This document shows positions 12,184 through 24,126 of a DNA stretch of 64,000 bases, piece after piece. The notes below the pieces were generated by a model that worked only from the letters and a program-made list of their open reading frames with translations, searched no databases and had not been told where the DNA came from. The stretch is from Eutypa lata. Lineage: Eukaryota; Ascomycota; Sordariomycetes; Xylariales; Diatrypaceae. The first letter of the stretch is position 1, and each line of letters opens with the position of its first letter. A program made the position numbers and the translations under genes. The stretch covers positions 3,038,001 to 3,102,000 of the forward strand of contig JAKULF010000001.1 in assembly GCA_022661535.1 (NCBI GenBank). The letters run 5' to 3'.

Positions 12184-15100
12184 ATGTCGTCACCTCTAGC
12201 CTTATCGACGGCAAGTTCCCTGAACCGAAGACCTGTCAAGAATAAACCATCGCCCTTGAACCCGAAGGACCTACCCGTTGTTGACTGCACTCAATCCGAA
12301 CATGGAGCGAGTCACATTAAACGAGAGCAACAACACCATGGCGAAGACCGAATTCAGAGAGTGCCCCACCAGGCCGAGAGGGAAAAGACCGTCCAGAGGC
12401 CAATAAAACAAGAGCGAAGAAGTAGAGCCCGTAATGACGGTGACGGTAGAATAACCAATTACTTAGACAGGATCGAGGTGAGATTTGAAAAATCCTAATG
12501 TATCATTGATAGTTGGTAGTGTCTAAAGTCGTCTGACGCTCTTTGTAGGAACGCTTCCCAGGCAATCCGAAAATCTATGACGACTTTCTCAAGCTCATGG
12601 ACAGCCATAGATCTGCCGAAGACGCCCTGTTGCATGTTTCTCTCCTCCTTAGAAGGGCTCCAGAACTTGTGCAGGACTACACGAAGTTGACGAATGTCCT
12701 GAATGCTCAGTGGTTTCGTGATCGGCACCCCCGGCCAACCCAGCTACCACTTCCCCCTCTCTCGACACCATCGCAACACCACCGCTTACCGAGGCAACCG
12801 AAATTGGATCTTTACGCGGACGATTCCCTGGACGACGATAATAGTGCTAGTGAGAACGATAGCACTAGTGATGACGGAAGTGATGTGGATGAGGATGAGA
12901 AGGCCCACGCAAGTTCACAGAATGCTGGGATGCTAATAGATCTACGGAAAGTGCATACCGCACAAGAGAATGCAGACATGCAAAAGCTCTTATTACTGCC
13001 AGACATCGACATCCCACCCGAAGAACGAAAAAAGACACCCCGGGCAATGTCATGTACACTGATGGAGCATCAAAAGGTCTGCTTGACTTGGTTGATTCAA
13101 CAAGAACAAGACAGCCATAAAAAGGGAGGCCTTCTAGCAGGTATGGTTCTACTAATACGAAGCCATTGTGATGCCTTACGCTAACCTGCTTTGGCTATAT
13201 AGATACTATGGGTCTGGGCAAGACAGTCCAGGCTCTAGCACTGATTCTAGCTCGTCCATCAAGAGACCCTGCCTGCAAGACAACCCTCGTGGTAGCACCA
13301 GTGGCCTTGTTGAAGCAATGGGAACGAGAGATCCAGACCAAAGTGAAAGCGCCCCATAAGCTCAAGACATACATACTCCATGGCCCTGTACAGCGTGGCA
13401 TGACAGTATCGAAACTCCTCTCATATGACGTTGTCTTGACGACATATGGGAAAGTCGCATCCGAGTACAAGCCCTCATCTAAGCAAAAGACGAAGAAACG
13501 CCCATTGCTCCTTGCCAACGACGCCAGATTTCATCGCATCATCCTAGACGAGGCCCACAACATTAAAAACCGGCGTTCTGGTCGTTCGATAGCTGTGTGC
13601 CAGCTCAAAGCGACGTACAGGCTATGCATGACAGGGACCCCGTTCATGAATGATGTTACCGAGATATTTTCTCTTGTTCGGTTCCTTCACATCTCGCCCT
13701 ACAATTCGTGGGAATGGTTCAACGAGGATATCGCGAGACCAATTAAACGTTGGGATGAAGACGAACGTAGTGAGGCCATGGTGAAGTTGCAGGTGCTCTT
13801 CAGAAGCATAACTCTGCGACGGACAAAAACCAGTATGCTTGACGGCAAGCAGATCATTCAGTTACCAACACTTACCGTGGAAAAATCCGACGTTGAATTT
13901 GACGAAGACCAACGGGCCTTCTATGATGCACTGGAAAAACAGCAGCGGTTAGAATTCAACAAGTACCTCAGATATGGCCTAGACGGTGGTAGCTATGCTT
14001 ACATTTTGGTTTTGCTCCTCCGTCTCCGTCAAGCATGCTGTCACCCGCATCTAATTAAAGATCAATGTATACCAGATGGCACAGAACTTAACTCGGAGGA
14101 TATGATTGACCTTGCGCTAAAGCTTAAAGAAACAGTTGTCGCAAGGATCAAATCGCAAAGGGGGTTCCACTGCCCAATCTGCAATATGCAAACAGAAAAT
14201 CCCATCATTAACTACCCATGTGGCCATCACCTCTGTGGTGGCTGTTTTACTAGCATGATGGAGCTTAATCAACTCGGTGCCAGCCTCGAAGATGCCCCCG
14301 AATCTGCGTGTCCTCAACCTTCCTGTTCTGCGAAGATAGATCCCGATAAGGTGCTCTGCTATTATTACTTCCGAGAAGCTCATATGGACGATGATTCCGA
14401 GGATGAAGCAGTTGGAGATGATGATGACCCAGAGAAGAGTCTTAGTGCTCACAAGCTTGAAGATGATGCTGATGCGCAAGGAAACTTGAAGGGCTTCGTC
14501 GTATCCGATGACCATGATGAAGATGATAAGGAGTTCGCAAGAGAGGATGAAGACATCAAAAATTCTGACATGATCTATACAAGTCATCCGACGATTTCGG
14601 AGGAGACTGGCGAGTGTTCCAAGCCCACCGATAACTACGAGACGAAGAATAGCCAAGACGATGGACCAACTGAGAGCGAAGTTGATGAGGATTCTGATAA
14701 CGATTCTTTGCCCTCTCTTGAACAAATTCGCCAGCAAGTCTTTGGAGAGATACTTCTAGCGAAGGGCCGGCCAGAGCAAACCAATGAGGACAGCACATTA
14801 CCGGACTCTGGTTCTGAATCTGAAACCCAACAGGTAGCAGCTTCCAAGGGTAAGCGAAAAAGAAGCCCGAGTTACGAGACGGACAAGTCAATGAAAAAGG
14901 CAAAGACAAAAGGTGCATCTACCAAGCAACGCAACTCGAGGAAAGGGAGAGGGAAGGAAAGGGCATTCAAGTCCCTAGCAGCTCTGAAAAAGGATGCCTC
15001 GAACAATGTAGCTGCAAAAGCTGAGTATTTGAAGCGCCTCAGAAAAGACTTCGTGTCCAGTGCCAAGATCGACAAGACGTTGGAAGTACTACAGTCAATC

Positions 15101-15586
15101 CGGGACCAGAGCCCTGGGGAAAAGACGCTCGTCTTCAGCTTGTGGACCTCGTTCCTCGACCTGCTCGAGATCCCCATCCATGACCAGGGGTTCCGGTACA
15201 CGCGGTACGACGGCAGCATGCATCCTAAAGTCCGCGACGAGGCCGTGCGAGCCTTCATGGAGAAGCCCGAGGTTGAGGTTATGCTGGTTAGTCTAATGGC
15301 GGGCAATGCAGGCCTTAACTTGACCGCTGCCACAAATATCATCATCCTGGAACCCTTCTGGAACCCGTTCGTCGAGGACCAGGCCATCGATCGCGCCCAT
15401 CGCATCGGTCAGAAGCGCCCCGTCACCGTCCACCGTGTCTTGATCGCCGGCACCGTGGAGGATCGCATACAGGATCTCCAGGAGAAGAAACGGAAGCTAG
15501 TCAGTGCTGCCCTCAGCGAGGAGGGCGCCGAGACTTCGAGCCGGCTGTCGAGGAGGGAGTTGATGGGCCTCTTTGGTGTTCGGTAA
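12184..15586 (+). CDS. SNF2-family ATPase with RING finger (Uls1/Rad16-like)
   Basis: Three exons (12184-12477, 12549-13140, 13203-15586) give 1089 residues. Order: disordered basic N-terminus with acidic patches; SNF2 ATPase domain with Walker A ADTMGLGKT at about 295-303 and DEAH box at 411-414; a C3HC4 RING at about 619-675 (CPIC, then CGHHLCGGC, then CPQPSC); a long acidic and lysine-rich linker (about 680-880); and the helicase C domain with motif VI DRAHRIGQKRP near 1024. A RING placed between the two helicase halves is typical of Rad5/Rad16/Uls1 proteins, nuclear DNA translocases that also act as ubiquitin ligases, Uls1 toward SUMO-modified proteins. No HIRAN domain is visible, which argues against Rad5. 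The intron at 13141 cuts the Walker A region and its removal restores it, supporting the model. Confidence 0.92.
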
Positions 15587-15850
15587 TCCTGAGGCTCTTT
15601 TTAATTATGCGCGAATTTGTTGAATTACCTACAATGCATAGAATACCGAGCGACGACCCCGGGTCAGTGTGTTGATTGTAACAAAAGGCAGATATGTGCT
15701 GCAACTCCTTTACTGTGTCATGATATGATCAATTTTTCGGCTTTTCTTTATCACTCTAAGCATCCATATGGAACCTCCCACTACCCATAACCCGTCCATA
15801 ATGGTATCAACACGCATCTCAAGGCTTCACATTCTGTTTCTCACTATGGA

Positions 15851-17035
15851 TCATTCGTCATAGAACATCAAGGCTCGGGTCTCGATGCTCTCCCTATATT
15901 CGCTGTCCACCTCATCGGGATCCTGGAAAGCAGAATGGAGGGCCCTTCGTGCGACCGTCTCCTTCGAGTCAAAACACTTGATGAACAACACCTCGTCGGG
16001 ACTCTGCTTGTACTTGAAGTACCACCTGTGCGCCTCGCTCGGCCGGACGGTCCACGTCTCGCTCTTGAACTTCGGGTAAATGATTGCCGCGGCGACGAGG
16101 TCTACGTCTGGAACCGTGGATGAATCCGCGACTGCGAGTGGGTCTTTCAGTATCGTCTTGATGGGTCGCCAGATCTATCATTTCGTTTGTCAGTGCCTTT
16201 TACCTTGTCGAATTATTAATAGGTGTCAAGAAGCCTACATTTATGATCTGGTAGCGTCGCTTTACGAGATCGTCCGCCTCATCTGGGAACCAGCGCCTCA
16301 GTACCATCTCAGCGCCATCATAGGACTGGTCTACGTGGGCGCGCAAGAGCGGCCCCCGAGATTCCGTATTGCCTTTCCCTAGGCTGTGCCAATTGGATGG
16401 TCCGCAGCGCGTCCTGTGGTCGAATACGAACACCCGAGATGCCCCAGTACTGTTGTAGAGGCGCATGGCAGTTAGCACGTGCACGCCGAGCGTAGGCCCC
16501 ATCCAAGCGAGAAAAAGAATGAAAACCCTCATTTCATCATTCAAACGAGCTTAGTTGGGTTGTACCTTGGGCCGTTCTGGCTACTCACAAATCTTTCAAC
16601 AACTGTGCCGATTCGGGGTAGTACTCGGCCTTGACCTTCGCATCGTCGCGAAACTCGTCGAGCTCTTTCAGAGTGCTTTCATGATGGTGGAGTTGGAATG
16701 CGTTCTTATCGAGCGTGTATTTAGCTTCCTCCCCTGTTATGTCCCGTACCAGGACTCTCTGGGCCACGGTAGGGCGCTTGTTCGTGACCGTGTCGCTGTA
16801 TAAAAGGAACCGTCGTTAGCACGGCAGTAGTGAGTGGGCAGGCGCCTAGCATTACATACTCCGATACGTTCACCGGGGTCGGAAGAGAGCCATCTCCTGG
16901 GTCCTTCCAATAATTGATCGACGCCGATATGTCATGACCCTTCTGTTTCCGACTCGTGTAGTCAATCCCTGGTCTCGAGACAGGCTCGACCAGGAGAGGG
17001 GGACGCGTCGCAATGAGCGTGCTCATTCTTGGCAT
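15851..17035 (-). CDS. AsaB/CmcJ-like hydroxylase/desaturase
   Basis: Four exons on the minus strand (17035-16860, 16795-16589, 16449-16239, 16174-15851) give 305 residues. All phases agree and branch sites CTAAC are visible. Features in order: INYWKDPGDGS, YTLDKNAFQL, YYPESAQLL, TGASRVFVFDHRTR, then RAHVDQSYDGAE with a possible metal-binding His-x-Asp, RYQIINIWRP, and a C-terminus with WYFKYKQSPDEVLFIKCFDS. This is the fungal family of the AsaB hydroxylase/desaturase of aspergillic acid synthesis, related to CmcJ methoxylation proteins. Members oxidise small molecules and often sit in metabolite clusters. No synthase gene is next to it here, so its substrate is unknown. Met-17026 is an alternative start. 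Confidence 0.88.
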
Positions 17036-18029
17036 TGGTGTCTATTGTTGTTATTTTTTTTCGCCCCTTAATTCAATTTTTCAGTCCTTCAAGTTATGCA
17101 TTCATTCGAGTATTTCCTTTTTATGTGTATTGATTCTAGCAGTTAGGCGCGTGATGCAGCAGGTCATGGCCTTTTTCCTTTTGTGTCTTTATTTTTCTTC
17201 GATCGAACGTCCAAATGGCTGTTTTTAATACCGTCCCGGCATATGTATGCACATATACGACGCCCAGCCCTCGGGTAGGTGCTGGGGATGCGGGGTCGCA
17301 GGCGTTGATTGGGCGAGAACAGGGCCAAGGGGGTATAGTAGTAAGTAGGCAGTATTCGCCATGCGCTGCACATACGATATTATAGCCTAAATTGGGACGG
17401 CCGCCGGCCCACGTCGGGTGGTGTTTTTTTTTTCGCTTGGTCGGAGCTGACCGAGGTGGGTGGTTTCTGTCTTTCCCTGTGGAGTTCAATTGGGTTGATA
17501 GAGTGAGTGTATTGTATTATATTGTATCTACATGATAGACTACAGGGGCGCTTATGTGTGTATAAGGATCGGTTGTAGGTGTTGTTGGTCGTGTATTATA
17601 TTTACCCACCTAAGGCTGCGTTAGAAAGAGGAGAGGGCTACACAGCCAGTCGGAGTGTATCATAACTAGAGTGTATCAAAGCGAAGCTACTGTAATAACT
17701 GATAATACCCGATACGTGATAGGAGATAGGAGGCAGATGGGAAGCCACAGCTAGCGTATTGCGTGTGTTTACGATATTATATATCAAATCAATTGCGAAC
17801 AGAAATTGATGTTTCCATTATAGCTCAAGGCGTCTTGTCTTCCGTTACGGGTGATCCGACTAAAACGAGATGTCAAGTCAAAGTTTGTGTGAAACAAAAA
17901 AAACAGGTTGAATACCAGGTCACCCAATCCTCCTTTCTCGTACGTAAAACCTACATATCACCCCTTATCATCATCTCCCACACCAGACAGATCCATCCAT
18001 CCATCCACCCATCCTCCCCCCTCAAGAAA
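17036..18029. other. Intergenic region between divergent-end genes
   Basis: About 1 kb without a supported gene, forming the promoter side of the AsaB-like gene and the 3' side of the pectate lyase. T-rich near 17040-17090; CCAT microsatellite near 17996-18010. Confidence 0.4.
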
Positions 18030-19216
18030 TCACGAACAAACACTCTCCCCCGGCCCGGCGCCCGCCTGCACGACCCCGGGCACGTCCGCAGCCGCGTCCA
18101 GGACGTAATCGTAGAACTCGCGCGCGTCGAACGCCGTCCCCTGGTCCGGGCCCTCCGAACCAGTGCACCCCTCGAAGACGCTGTCCGTCACCGTGAGCGT
18201 GGCCCCCTCGTCCGCCTGCACGGGGTTCTTGGAATCCGCGAAGTAGCAGTTCTCCAGGCGCATGTTCGTCGTGCCCCGCGCGTAGTGCCCGTAGCTGGTT
18301 ATGCCGCCGAGGTAGTTGTTGTACAGGTGCGCGTACTGCAGGTTGTCGGCGCTCGGGTTCCGCTGGTTCGTCCCGTCGAACCAGTTGTGGTGGATCGTGC
18401 CTTGCGCTGTGACGTTGTCCGTCCAGCCTACGTTGGGTTTTGGTGTTAGGTCTCACGCCTAGTTCATTATGGGGAATGGGGGTTGCCTAGGGTTCCTACC
18501 GATGCCGAAGGTCTTGTCATGGTTACGAAAGATGTTGTTGGATACCGTGAAGTAGGTGCTGTCTTTGCGGATGTCAAGTAGACCATCACCTCCTTGCTCG
18601 AAGAGACCTGGGTTTGGTCAGTTTATACGTACACAAGTAGTTATCCCTGCGCCGTTCGGAAACACGACCGTAACTCACAGTGGTCAATCCAGATATTGCT
18701 AGAGGTATCAGACTGAAGTCCATCTCTATCATTCTCCTCATCGCTCCCATCATCCGTAGATCCTACACATCAAGCAAGCATTAGAGTCAACCAACGTTCA
18801 GACATTAAGATCTACCCAGGTAGGTGGGTAGGTAGGTAATGATCCACCACCACAGACCTACCGATCTTGAGGTTCCGAATAATCACATTCCGCACGCTCT
18901 GCAGCGAGAAGCCGCCCTGGTAGATCTCGCCGTCGCTCCCGAGCCCGACGATCGTCTTGTCGCTGCCGACGGGGATCTCGTACCCGAAGGGCGTCACGTC
19001 GATGCGCCCCTGTACTTGGATCACGTACTTGCCCTCCGACGCCGCGTGCTCCGCGAGGTCGTCGAAGCTCGAGACCGTCACCACCGTCCCGCCGTTGCCG
19101 CCCGTCGTGCCGCCGTTCAGCGACGCGAAGCCGTCTGCGGAGTCTTGGCAGGCTGCCTGCGCGGATTCGATGATGCCGGTCGTGGTGAAGAGCGCGAGGA
19201 GGGTGGTGAGCTCCAT
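18030..19216 (-). CDS. Pectate lyase, PL1 family
   Basis: Four exons (19216-18862, 18762-18679, 18607-18500, 18427-18030) give 314 residues with consistent phases. Residues 1-21 (MELTTLLALFTTTGIIESAQA) are a signal peptide. An upstream in-frame Met at 19255 would bury it, so 19216 is preferred. Family motifs follow the parallel beta-helix order: SLNGGTTGG, a KTIVGLGSDGEI turn, VIIRNLKIG, WIDHC (the WiDH motif), DGLLDIRKDS, IHHNWFDGTNQRNPSADN (substrate and Arg region) and YAHLYNNYLGG. The enzyme cleaves de-esterified pectin by calcium-dependent beta-elimination outside the cell. The region coding the C-terminus is very GC-rich in contrast to its flanks. A plant-associated or saprobic lifestyle is implied. 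Confidence 0.93.
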
Positions 19217-19899
19217 GTTGGTGTTGTGGTTTGATATGGTGGCTCTATTTGGCATTGCGGGTAAGATTGCCTGAGCTTAGGAGCGTGTCTTATACACACC
19301 AGGGGTAGATTGGATATCACAATCGAGTTATTATATATGCTAGCTCTATTTTGGGACTCAGACACATTGTAGCTAGACTGAGTGCCCCTATATAGTATAC
19401 TAAACATCGTCAGACTTCGGAGGCTGGGCCCGGTCCGAAATTATCGATTGGAACGTCCTGGGCATGTAGCAGAGGTAGCAGACGACAGGGGTCTTTATGC
19501 AACCTTGGGTTAATTAATCCCTGACAGGGAATTAATTCTCCACGACGGAGAATTCATTACGCACAAATAGGTGTGTGACCGTTAGTTAGACGTAGATTGG
19601 GGTGTCTTTCTAATTGTAGCGACGGGGTCGCTCATCACTACGTTGGGTAGAAAATGATTTGTACTTATATTTCCGTGTGGAGAGTACTTCGTAGCAAACA
19701 CATAGTAGTCAATCGAGATCTGCACAGACTTGTCTTCTAGCACGAATATCCCTCGATAAGTTAATAAGGTTTCCCAACCTATCCTAGAGAAAGGAAAGAA
19801 AATACATCTTCATAGGGTAACAGATAAATGACTGGGCTTTCCGATTGGTGTCAATATCTTTGTCCCATGATCAATCCAGCATGTATTTGGCCATATCTT
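19217..19899. other. Intergenic region with overlapping hairpins
   Basis: 680 bp between the pectate lyase start and the end of the STAND gene. It holds two overlapping inverted repeats at 19512-19554 and no gene. TATA-like ATTATATATGC lies about 115 bp upstream of the lyase start. Confidence 0.45.
19512..19554. repeat. Two overlapping, mutually exclusive hairpins
   Basis: Arms AATTAATCCCTG and CAGGGAATTAATT (one-base bulge) form hairpin 1; AATTCTCC and GGAGAATT with a 5-base loop form hairpin 2. They share bases 19534-19537. Confidence 0.7.
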
Positions 19900-22800
19900 T
19901 CACGCATCAATCTTACCAATAACGTGAGGGCTGTGATAAAGTTCACCGGCCTCATCTTCGAAAATTTCTTTGATGATGCTTTCAATGCCCATCTCCCTCT
20001 CAAAATTATACGCATGCCGGAGTAGTAGTTCAAGGGTGCTTTCCAGAGATTTAACCTTCTCGAGACAGGTCCTAATATCCCTGTTGGGGTGACAGCCACT
20101 CATTTGTCTTCTGTCGAACTGATGGATTTCGATATATGCTGATCCCCTATCATCGCCACCGTGTGAGATTGGCAAACTGTCAAGACTTTTGCCTGTTGCT
20201 ATCCACTCGAATACGTATGAAAACCAGGCAGGATCAAGCCAGAACTTGATCCAATAAATACGCCCGTATCTAATACGTATCTTGGCAGGGGCCCCTTTTC
20301 GACGCTTCTTAAATATCCGGAGGCAGTCGAGTACTATATGTGCTATTTCCCCATCCACCACTGCGTGCCGTATTCCATTGAAACACGCAGCGAAGAAATT
20401 GGCGTGTGCCGTTTGGCTAGGATCGTGCTGCACCTGATTAATTGCACATTGTAACCCGAAATACCTTTTATACCTTAGTTCTGCGATCAAACTATCATCA
20501 TATGTCCAACTGGTCTTCAATAACCAGTTGAAGATGGACAGTCGTCGTTTCCAAAGTTCAGCCTCAAGTTTGACAAAATCCGGTTTCGTGAATCCAAGCT
20601 CATAGAGTACTGCGGTGATGGTTTGTGGAGACCGTGCACTATTGGGCTGCCCTATTCCCTCTCGTTCCACGAGGCCAGTTAAGCAAACTTCTGCGATCCC
20701 TAGAGCTTCTTGGAAATTTAGGTCTTTATACAGTTCAACTGGGCCTTCCAAGAAGAAAGTCGTAGTACCAGACATCGCAGCTGTTTGCAAGAACCTCAAT
20801 CTGTTTTCTGCATGTATGCTTGGTCGGCGCTCTAATTGTCCGTCGCCTAGGTCTACCAGCCCCCATTGTGCTTCCTTGCTTAGCTTTAGTGCAATTGAGA
20901 GAAGTCCCGCTACAAAGGGGGGCTGTGCTGGTACGAGAAGACTTGTGTAATGATCATTCAAAATATGGCTTGTAGCTATGTTCGCTTGGACCAACGCGAG
21001 CCATTTTTCAGCTAATGATCTCTGATCGTAGCTGAGTACCTCCTGCCCATCTATGGTGTTCTGCAGAAACTCGCCAACAGATCGGTGTATGAACTGAATT
21101 CGCCGCTCAAAGGGGCTGTCATCATCTCGCCACTTAAAAGAGCTATGATTTACTTCAAGGAGGCCAGCACTCCTCGCCGATAGCCACGTATTGTACGTTC
21201 GCGATATCCTTATCTCATCATCAATAGGAAATTTACCATGAACAGGTATAAAGCGTTGTATCTCTTCTCGTAGAAAGCGATGAGTGCCTAGTATGTAAGC
21301 TAACAAACGACTCCAAGGGAGTCCTCCAAACGCAAAGCTCTTCGAGGACACCAGATGAAACCAGAAAATCTCCGCGGCTTCTTGCCTGTATAGCTGCAGG
21401 TCGTCGTTGTTCCTCTTCCACATTTGTTTGTACAGATCGTATATTCCAGGCGGAAGCTCATTGATTCGTTGGAGCATTGTGTCCAACGTGTCTCCATTGT
21501 CAATGCCCCTTGCGAGACTCGTGACCGCTAATACTACCCAAAGGAAAACTCCGTCGGACTTCTGGAGAATTTCGTCTACTAACTTTCTGTAGACATATTT
21601 GTTTATATCTAGAGATACTCTATATTCCTCTAACGCATGTTCGGTGTAGAGGAGTATAGAATGGTAAGTAAAATCCTGAACCTGGAGGGTAGGATATGAT
21701 TCTAAGGTTCGTTGAAAAAGTGGCTCTGGGCGGCTAGAGACGCACACCTTAACGTTTGGATGGCTGTTCAGAGAGATGACTAATTTCACGATAGCGGATC
21801 TCTCATGGGACTGTATCTCGTCGAGTCCGTCGATGAACACACAGGATGCGGAGCCGTCTATTTCGAGACACCCGTGCAGGGTATTCCCAAGTTCCTCCAG
21901 AGACCAATCGTGCCCTGAACGCTTTGTACCAACCTCTGGTTGTGCTTGAACTAAGCGCTCCCAGGCGTTGAAATCAGCTAGAACTTGGTGTAGTAATGTG
22001 GTAAGGCATCCTCTCAGTTGTTTCTGCAGCGAACTTGCTCCCATTTCGTAGAAGTAGAACTTGTATACTCGGATGGGAGCCCTCCATATTTCTAGGCGTG
22101 TGGTTGTCTGACGATTTTGTACTATTGATCTGACCAGTGTGCTTTTGCCACTACCTGGTTTGCCACAGATCCAGAATGGCCCCCCTTTCTTTGACTGGAG
22201 CCAGTCATTGAAATAGCATTTTGGGCCAGTGGACCTCGTACCTCCAAAGATCCAGTTCACCGTGTCGGGCGAGGCTTCTTGGATTGAATTTTCGCGTTCA
22301 TTCATTTCGGGGAACCACAGAGTAGAGAGGATACGTTTGTGTTCCTCTCGTAGGTTCTGCTCAACTTCTTGTTTCTTTCTTTGAACCGAGTCAGACTCGA
22401 TTATGGTACCAATGTCGTCAATGCGCCTCCTGGTCAGTCCGCCGTCCGTTGTGATGTGATCTCTCGTCATTTCCGCCTCGGTGGAGATCAATTCCGTCAT
22501 TGTTCTCTTCCCCTCGGCCCATCGTTCGACAAAGAGTTGAAGATCGGATCTCAGGGTTGAAAAGGCCTCTGAGGAACGAATTTGAGCAGCCTGGGTGGAA
22601 GAACTAGGCCCGTAGTTAGTACAAGCCATGCATAATCACTTTCCGACCTCACCAAAGTTTAGATGAAAGCTCCAAGTTCATGAGATTCCGGGCACGATCA
22701 ATTTGACTTTCCAACGATGAGATGCGTCGCTGGTAATAGAACTTGTATTTAATGGCAGATATGAAGCTCCCTGATGGCGACTTCGCTGCGACTTTTCCAA

Positions 22801-23119
22801 GCAGTACTTGTACCTTCTCAGCATCTTCCATCAGGTCTGAAGCAAGTTGCTTCAGTCTACTCTCTGCTTCAATTGTGAGGGAATCGCCTTTACCGGTATG
22901 CGACTGGAGAGTGGATTTGGGATTCCGAGGGTCAAAGCCGTTGGTTGTCTCCTGGAGCGCGGAGACCAACGTAGAGAGGTGTGCTGTGTTTGATGCAAGA
23001 CGAGGATCTGGAGAACCATCTTTAGAGGTGCTGCGCCATAAAGCAATGGCATCCCGTGTGAAGGTTATGACTGTCATTACATTGCAGACAAGACTCAGAG
23101 TCGCGAGCGCCTCGGCCAT
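19900..23119 (-). CDS. STAND NTPase (NLR-like) with Helo-like N-terminus
   Basis: Two exons (23119-22653 and 22603-19900) give 1056 residues. The 49-nt intron has a perfect TACTAAC branch site and restores one frame. Residues 1-155 (MAEALATLSLVCNVMTVITF...) resemble the fungal N-terminal domain of STAND proteins (Helo-like), which in relatives triggers cell death or signalling. A NACHT-type NTPase follows with P-loop GKPGSGKST at 303-311 and Walker B VFIDGLDE near 400, then SSRPEP and a winged-helix region. No ankyrin, WD or TPR repeats are visible in the C-terminal 500 residues, so the sensor part is of unknown type. Such proteins act in fungal non-self recognition and heterokaryon incompatibility. 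Key NTPase motifs are intact. Confidence 0.88.
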
Positions 23120-24126
23120 GGTGGCAATCTTCTCTAGGCGTGATGAATCACTGTGGATTGGGCTTGGACAACAAGAATGGGAATTACAGGTTACTCGAGA
23201 CGATCAGCTTTTACCCTTGGACTACATAGGGAAGAGCTCATGCTCATATTCAATCCTAGCCTAGTCAGGCGGAGGCCAATTACTAAAGATAAACACCCCT
23301 CAGTTGAATGCAACGTTATGTGGATTTTCAATGCAGTTGCCTCGAGCTGAAATCGCTCATTGGTTGGAGGTATGATTTGCTTCAGCTAAGTATGCGGTTG
23401 GTTGGTTTCTGTAACGGCCGGGATGGGGGCGGGGGGCAAAGTCGCCCAGGCCTCCCATGGGAACTGCGGCCTGAGAAGGCCATCGCCTACGTACATAATA
23501 TCTCCCAAGCTAATCAGCCTCGATGTGGCATACGTGATGTTGAACCGTTATCGTCCGCTCCACCCGAGCTCGTATTCAGCGTTGCGTAACGACGTACGAC
23601 CGCCGTTGGGGCAGGGGAAGAAAAGATTATACTTCCCGAAAAGGAGGGAGGGAGGGAGGGAAAAAGAGGAACACGCTTGTAATGCCAATGAACATAGATA
23701 GATGCCTTAGCAGTCAATTGTGTGCAAGCCTTATGGGCCTCATGGTCATTGTTCATAGTTAAAAACGTCGCCACCCCTGATTTGTCCCCAATGCTGTCAC
23801 AAGACTAGGTTCGGCTCCAGCCTTTCCCTACTTCTAATCAACACTTACTATTCCGTTCTGCGTGACGAACGGGCTAACCTTAAGCAAGGTGAGTACTAGG
23901 AAAATGGTACTTTTAAGGGATGCCGAGGTAAAAGTAGCTTCATATCGTAATAGATAAAAGATGACACGACCAATAATAGAGGACAATCGTAAGCACACCG
24001 AGCACAAGGTTTTTATTATCACAACTACGGTGTAAAACGCCCCTGTCCTTTCGCGCGTTCTAGGTATGTATGTAGGTACATCATATAAAAACCCATGCTT
24101 TCTTACCACACCATATCACCACCTGC
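23120..24126. other. Intergenic region
   Basis: 1 kb upstream of the STAND gene and downstream of CCT6. It includes a GGGA microsatellite near 23645-23660. No supported gene. Confidence 0.4.

Noticed and set aside
14117..14737. 206-residue minus-strand frame
   Set aside because: Antisense of the acidic linker of the SNF2 gene; hydrophobic composition is an artefact of the complement of Asp/Glu codons.
18022..18456. 144-residue Arg/Pro/Gly-rich minus-strand frame
   Set aside because: Out-of-frame shadow of the GC-rich last exon of the pectate lyase.
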